Assembly: GCA_030834445.1 (NCBI GenBank)
Contig: JAURFC010000004.1
Location: 1 to 50,074 of the forward strand
Source: Bacillota bacterium
GTDB lineage: Bacteria > Bacillota_I > Bacilli_A > RFN20 > CAG-826
Direction of reading: 5' to 3'
DNA: 50,074 nucleotides
Position numbers and translations under genes: made by a program. The notes under the pieces are model-generated. The model was not told where the DNA came from and made no database searches. It saw only the letters and a program-made list of their open reading frames with translations. Below, piece by piece: positions 45,609 to 50,074 of the stretch. Positions within the stretch are counted from its first letter, which is position 1. Every line of letters begins with the position of its first letter.

Positions 45609-47519
45609 TTATAAGGCGATAAAATGACGAACAGCCTCTAAAATTGCCCGATCTTTCACTAAATTAAGCACATTAAACGACGGAACACCGGCTTGTTTTT
45701 CTCCCAGCAGTTCACCTGGTCCGCGTATTTCTAAATCATGTTCAGCAATCACAAAGCCATCGTTAGTTTTTACGAGGACATCTAATCGTTCATTTTCAAG
45801 TAAAGCTTCGGTTTGGGTCACCAGTAAACATGTGGCCTCACTCCCATCTCTTCCAATCCGACCACGTAATTGATGAAGCGTCGCTAAACCAAACGTATTC
45901 GCATCGTGAATAATCATGACGCTTGCTTCTTTAACATCGATACCTACTTCAATAACGGTGGTGGAAATAAGAATCGGAAATTGACCCGATGCAAACTGTT
46001 GTAAAATACGTGTCTTCTCCTCCGCCTTTAACTTTCCATGAAGAGTTGAAACTAAACGAGGATATTTGAATGCATAACGGTCATACAATGCATCAACCGT
46101 TTGTTTCCCTGTTGAAGATTGATCAATAGCAGGAGCAAGAATATAAATGCGCTTGTGTTGTTCCAAGGCAAGTTGAATCGTGTAATCAATGAGCGCATTA
46201 TCGTCTTGAACAAGATACGTTTGTACATTGCGCTTTTCATAGGGAAACTGGTTGAGGGTGGATAAATCCATGTTGGCGTAAATCGACATCGCTAAACTTC
46301 GTGGAATCGGCGTGGCGGACATCATCAAAAAATCCGCATGCGGTCCCTTTAATCGTAATTTTTCTCGTTGTGCAATCCCAAAGCGATGTTGTTCATCAAT
46401 GACAACGAGACCTAAATTCATAAACGTAACATTTTCGGAAAATACCGCATGCGTCCCAACACATAGATCGAGTGTTCCTTCTTCGAGTTGGGTTTGGATG
46501 GAACGTCGTTCACTCACGGATAAGGAGCCGACAAGTAATCCAATTCGTAACCCATCGTCCTTTAGTAGCGATTGTAAGGTTTGAAGATGTTGTTTGGCAA
46601 GCGTATCAGTAGGGGCCATAAGCACCCCTTGTTGACCGCGTAGCGCATTCGCATAGAGAGCCATTACCGCCACCACGGTTTTCCCACTACCCACATCGCC
46701 TTGGAGTAAACGATGCATGACGTGTTCATCATTCATATCGTTGACGATATCATCAAGCGCTTGTAATTGATCGGTCGTTAGTCGATACGGTAAGCGTTCA
46801 ATTTTATCAACCACTTTTCCATACGAAATCGTATCAATCGCTTGCTTTCGTAAGGCTTGCTGCGTTAATTTACGTTGTTTCATATACGAGAAATACGCAT
46901 ACGCTTCTTCAAACTTAAATAGACGTGATGCTTTTTCGACGTCCGTTAGCGAAGTGGGGTAATGAAGAATGGATAACGCTTTTTCAATGGGCATAACGTG
47001 ATGAATCGCATAAAATGATTCAGGTAAGAAACGTTGAAACGATAACGTAGGGAGCAACGTCATCGCTTTTTTAACAAGGCGAGTAAACACATATTGAGGA
47101 ATATCTTCGGGTAGACGATAAACAGGTTTTAACACGGGTAGGGACCCATCATCTTGATAGAAATTCATTAAGTTTAAGCTCGATCGTTTGGCATCATACG
47201 TGGCGACAAGTCGATACAACGTGTTGAGTTGAATCGATTTTGCAAAAAAAGGTCGATTAAAAGCGACAACCGAATAAAGGTGATGGTCATGCGCTAAAAA
47301 TTTAAAAGTCGTCGAGGTAAAGCGACCATGACGAAACATTTTCGGTTGGGTCGCGACGTGGCCTTGTAACACAATCCGTTGACGATCGACTTTGAGTACG
47401 GATTCACTGAGTGATAAATCTTCATACGTTCTCGGAACATGCCTTAACACATCTTCATAGGATAGTATGCCCATGGTTTCTAAGGCGGTTTGAATCCGAG
47501 CTGAACTCGACAATTTCAT
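45609..47519 (-). CDS. recG: ATP-dependent DNA helicase RecG
   Basis: LLQGDVGSGKTVVAVMAL; VIDEQHRFGIAQR; QLRGRIGRDG. Confidence 0.96.
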   Translation of the reverse strand: MKLSSSARIQTALETMGILSYEDVLRHVPRTYEDLSLSESVLKVDRQRIVLQGHVATQPKMFRHGRFTSTTFKFLAHDHHLYSVVAFNRPFFAKSIQLNTLYRLVATYDAKRSSLNLMNFYQDDGSLPVLKPVYRLPEDIPQYVFTRLVKKAMTLLPTLSFQRFLPESFYAIHHVMPIEKALSILHYPTSLTDVEKASRLFKFEEAYAYFSYMKQRKLTQQALRKQAIDTISYGKVVDKIERLPYRLTTDQLQALDDIVNDMNDEHVMHRLLQGDVGSGKTVVAVMALYANALRGQQGVLMAPTDTLAKQHLQTLQSLLKDDGLRIGLLVGSLSVSERRSIQTQLEEGTLDLCVGTHAVFSENVTFMNLGLVVIDEQHRFGIAQREKLRLKGPHADFLMMSATPIPRSLAMSIYANMDLSTLNQFPYEKRNVQTYLVQDDNALIDYTIQLALEQHKRIYILAPAIDQSSTGKQTVDALYDRYAFKYPRLVSTLHGKLKAEEKTRILQQFASGQFPILISTTVIEVGIDVKEASVMIIHDANTFGLATLHQLRGRIGRDGSEATCLLVTQTEALLENERLDVLVKTNDGFVIAEHDLEIRGPGELLGEKQAGVPSFNVLNLVKDRAILEAVRHFIAL

Positions 47520-47535
47520 ACGTTTATTGTAAAAC

Positions 47536-47559
47536 AAAAAAAGAGGCGATGCCTCTTTT
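47536..47559 (-). terminator. fakA terminator
   Basis: Minus strand GAGGC-atc-GCCTCTTTTTTT. Confidence 0.7.
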
Positions 47560-47581
47560 CTTTTTGAAACACAAAGCGTCG

Positions 47582-49255
47582 TTATTCGACGCCGATAATA
47601 AATGAATACACAGGTTGATTGCCTTCTCGGAAATCAAAGTCAACGCCACGATACGCTTCATACGTATAATCGCGTAAACGTTCAATGACCGCATCACTGG
47701 CCCCTTCACCATAAAAGATCGTGACGAGACTGGCTGCATCATCGACCATCGTTTCTAAGAGTTTTTTGGCGGTATCAAATAAGTCTTTGGCCGTGCACAC
47801 AATGGCTTTACCCATAATGCCCATAAAGTCATCTTTTTTCACGGTTAATCCGTTAATGGATGTATCTTTAATCGCAAAAGTCACCGCTCCGGATTTGACT
47901 TGTTTCACGGCCGTATTCATCGCGTCGATATTTTCCGCCATCGATAAATCAGGAATAAAGTTAATCACAGCCGTTAAGCCTTCCGGAATCGTTTTGGTTT
48001 CAATGACCGCAGCATTAATGAGCCCTTCTTCATTGAGTGCTTCTGCCGCTTGTTTCGCGGCTAAAACGATATTCGGGTTATTCGGGAAAAAGAACACATT
48101 CTTGGCGTGAACGGCACGGGCCGCATTGAGGAAATCTTCGGTAGAAGGATTCATCGTTTGCCCGCCACTGACAATATGGTCCACATTGAGGTCTTTAAAG
48201 GATTGTTCCATCCCAACCCCCGCGGCAACGGCAATCAAACCAAAAACTTTTTCTTCCACAGGTTCAGCAGGCTTACTCGTAGGCGCATGGGCGTGATCTT
48301 TACTCGCTTCGGTAATATTTTCGTGTTGAACGGTCATATTATCGGCTTTCATCGTCACAAATTCCCCGTATTTAAACGCATTGGCAAACACGGCAGCAGG
48401 GTTCAACGTGTGAATATGCACTTTGACTAAATTTTCATCTTTAACAAGGACTATCGAATTGCCTTGTTGTTCTAAATACTCATAAAATCGTTTTTCAATG
48501 AACGGTTTTTTATCAGGATTTTTTTCATCGAGCATGAGAATAAATTCGGTGCAGTAGCCAAATTCTTCGGCTTCGAGTTTCGCCCCCGCCATTTCTTTAC
48601 CGGCTTTGGCCGTTAATGCCGTGGCTTCGAGTTTTTCCACAACTTTATCTTTCAAGCCCAAATCAAAGCCTTCTAAGATTTTAATCAAACCCAAACCACC
48701 AGAGTCGACCACACCCACTTCTTTGAGAATCGGCAGTAAATCGGGCGTTCGTTTTAACGATTCATGGGCCTCTTTAATAAGAAGTTCCATGCATTGTTCA
48801 ATCGACCAGCTTTCTTGAACGTGATCCATCAGCATTTGGGATGCTTCACGAATGACGGTTAACATCGTCCCTTCCACAGGTCGCATAACCGCTTTATAGG
48901 CAACTTCTTTGCCTTGCATCCATGCTTCAGCAAATTGAACGGCGTTGATTTCCGCTTTACCCTCTAAATACTGGGCAAAACCACGGAAAATTTGCGAAGT
49001 AATAACCCCTGAGTTCCCGCGCGCACCCATTAAAAGTCCCTTAGAAAAGGCTTTGGCTAAATCATAAATATGTTCATCATTGCGGTTGGCAACTTCTTTT
49101 GAACCGCTGGAGACGGTTAAATTCATATTTAAACCCGTATCGCCATCGGGAACAGGGAAAACATTGAGGGCATCCACTTCGGGATAATGATTATAGAGGT
49201 TGTTCGCGCCAGAGATAATCATGCGCTTAAGGATGACACCATTGAGTGATTTCAT
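47582..49255 (-). CDS. fakA: DAK2/DegV-domain fatty acid kinase FakA (YloV)
   Basis: NVFPVPDGDTGLNMNLT; GARGNSGVITSQIFRG; GGQTMNPSTEDFL. Confidence 0.94.
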   Translation of the reverse strand: MKSLNGVILKRMIISGANNLYNHYPEVDALNVFPVPDGDTGLNMNLTVSSGSKEVANRNDEHIYDLAKAFSKGLLMGARGNSGVITSQIFRGFAQYLEGKAEINAVQFAEAWMQGKEVAYKAVMRPVEGTMLTVIREASQMLMDHVQESWSIEQCMELLIKEAHESLKRTPDLLPILKEVGVVDSGGLGLIKILEGFDLGLKDKVVEKLEATALTAKAGKEMAGAKLEAEEFGYCTEFILMLDEKNPDKKPFIEKRFYEYLEQQGNSIVLVKDENLVKVHIHTLNPAAVFANAFKYGEFVTMKADNMTVQHENITEASKDHAHAPTSKPAEPVEEKVFGLIAVAAGVGMEQSFKDLNVDHIVSGGQTMNPSTEDFLNAARAVHAKNVFFFPNNPNIVLAAKQAAEALNEEGLINAAVIETKTIPEGLTAVINFIPDLSMAENIDAMNTAVKQVKSGAVTFAIKDTSINGLTVKKDDFMGIMGKAIVCTAKDLFDTAKKLLETMVDDAASLVTIFYGEGASDAVIERLRDYTYEAYRGVDFDFREGNQPVYSFIIGVE

Positions 49256-49263
49256 AAACTCTC

Positions 49264-49620
49264 CTAACGGGTATGAATCGATTGAACAAACACATTAATG
49301 AGTGAAAATTTCATTTGAAAGGTTTTTTCAAGATCATACCGGACTTTTTTTTGAACTTCCGTGACAATTTCAGTAATTTTAACCCCAGAGGCGACAATTA
49401 AGTAAAGATCCACACTGAACGTTTGTTTTTCTTTTTTGACAAAAATCCCTTTGGAAAAATCGTTTTGATTTAACAGCTTGGCCATTTCATCCAGGACCGA
49501 ATTTTTCTTAGCAAGACCGACCACACCATAACATTCCAAAGCAGCCGAGGCGACGACAGTCGCGATTGCTTCGGTGGAGATGTGTATAGAGCCTAAGGAT
49601 GTTTTTTGTTCAATACTCAT
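49264..49620 (-). CDS. yloU: Asp23/YloU family protein
   Basis: IHISTEAIATVVASAALECYGVVGLA; upstream of fakA. Confidence 0.93.
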   Translation of the reverse strand: MSIEQKTSLGSIHISTEAIATVVASAALECYGVVGLAKKNSVLDEMAKLLNQNDFSKGIFVKKEKQTFSVDLYLIVASGVKITEIVTEVQKKVRYDLEKTFQMKFSLINVFVQSIHTR

Positions 49621-49733
49621 AAGGGGGAAAATCGACGCGGAGAATTTCGTAAGTTTAGAATACCTTATTAAGGATAAATTTCAAGTAAAAGATGACACGG
49701 TTTTGCGACCAAAAAGGTCTATAAAAGAAAAAA

Positions 49734-49842
49734 GCCCGGCAACGCGTTATTCTCGGAACGAATTCCTACTTTCACCGTGACGGCGCTTAACTTCTGTGTT
49801 CGGGATGGGAACAGGTGTGTCCACCGTGCCATCGTCACCAGA
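49734..49842 (-). rRNA. rrf: 5S ribosomal RNA
   Basis: Minus strand CTGGTGACGATGGC...CACCTGTTCCCATCCCGAACACAGAAGTTAAGC...GTTGCCGGGC. Confidence 0.95.
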
Positions 49843-49953
49843 CTTTTTTCTTCAGGGTATTCCCTGAAAACTAGATACTAGGTTATTAACCGTTACTTTC
49901 TGAACTTTATTACTTTTACTTTGACTGATCTTATTTTAAGACTTTTTGAAATT

Positions 49954-50074
49954 AAGTCCTCGATCGATTAGTATTACTCGACTGAATGTATCGCTACACT
50001 TACATCTGTAACCTATCAACCCCTTCGCTTCAGGGGGATCTTACTTCTTACGAATGAGAAGTCTCATCTTGGGA
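49954..50074 (-). rRNA. rrl: 23S ribosomal RNA, 3' end, truncated by window edge
   Basis: Minus strand ...TACTAATCGATCGAGGACTTA typical 23S 3' terminus. Confidence 0.93.

Noticed and set aside
47721-48430. Antisense ORFs of 129 and 107 aa opposite fakA
   Set aside because: Shadow ORFs of a high-confidence coding gene with low-complexity translations.

Overview
The window looks like a Bacillota/Mollicutes-type chromosome (inference from gene content and order). It has a higher-GC housekeeping backbone from about 12.4 kb to the end, with AT-rich accessory DNA at 1-12.3, 20.8-22.3 and 44.8-45.6 kb. Backbone: CotH-like lipoprotein, msrA/fRMsr, aldo-keto reductase, an Mrp-type antiporter operon, the rpsB-tsf-pyrH-frr-uppS-cdsA-rseP-polC block, xerC/topA/dprA/rnhB/rbgA/lepB/rplS, rpsP-khpA-rimM-trmD-uppP, plsX-rnc-ylxM, recG, fakA-yloU, and the 5S plus 3' end of 23S rRNA. 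There are four tRNAs (Leu, Ala, Arg, Pro). Two items stand out. (1) A ~10 kb nitrogen/nucleobase locus combines an oxamate-carbamoyltransferase-like module (DUF2877/FdrA/DUF1116 + carbamate kinase) with two biuret-hydrolase-like cysteine hydrolases, two permeases, upp and a GuaD-like deaminase, with no allantoin genes in view. This suggests an ATP-yielding ureide pathway, perhaps phosphorolysis of allophanate. (2) Two small AT-rich cassettes (about 10.66-12.4 kb and 20.85-22.36 kb) carry unrelated cargo between related ends: 21-bp-phased repeats on the left and exactly 20-bp-phased ATCGTGTAA repeats on the right, each next to the 3' side of a tRNA gene. They encode no transposase and may be non-autonomous mobile units. 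Cargo of the first is an XRE-MntA/HepT toxin-antitoxin pair plus a minimal pyrophosphatase.
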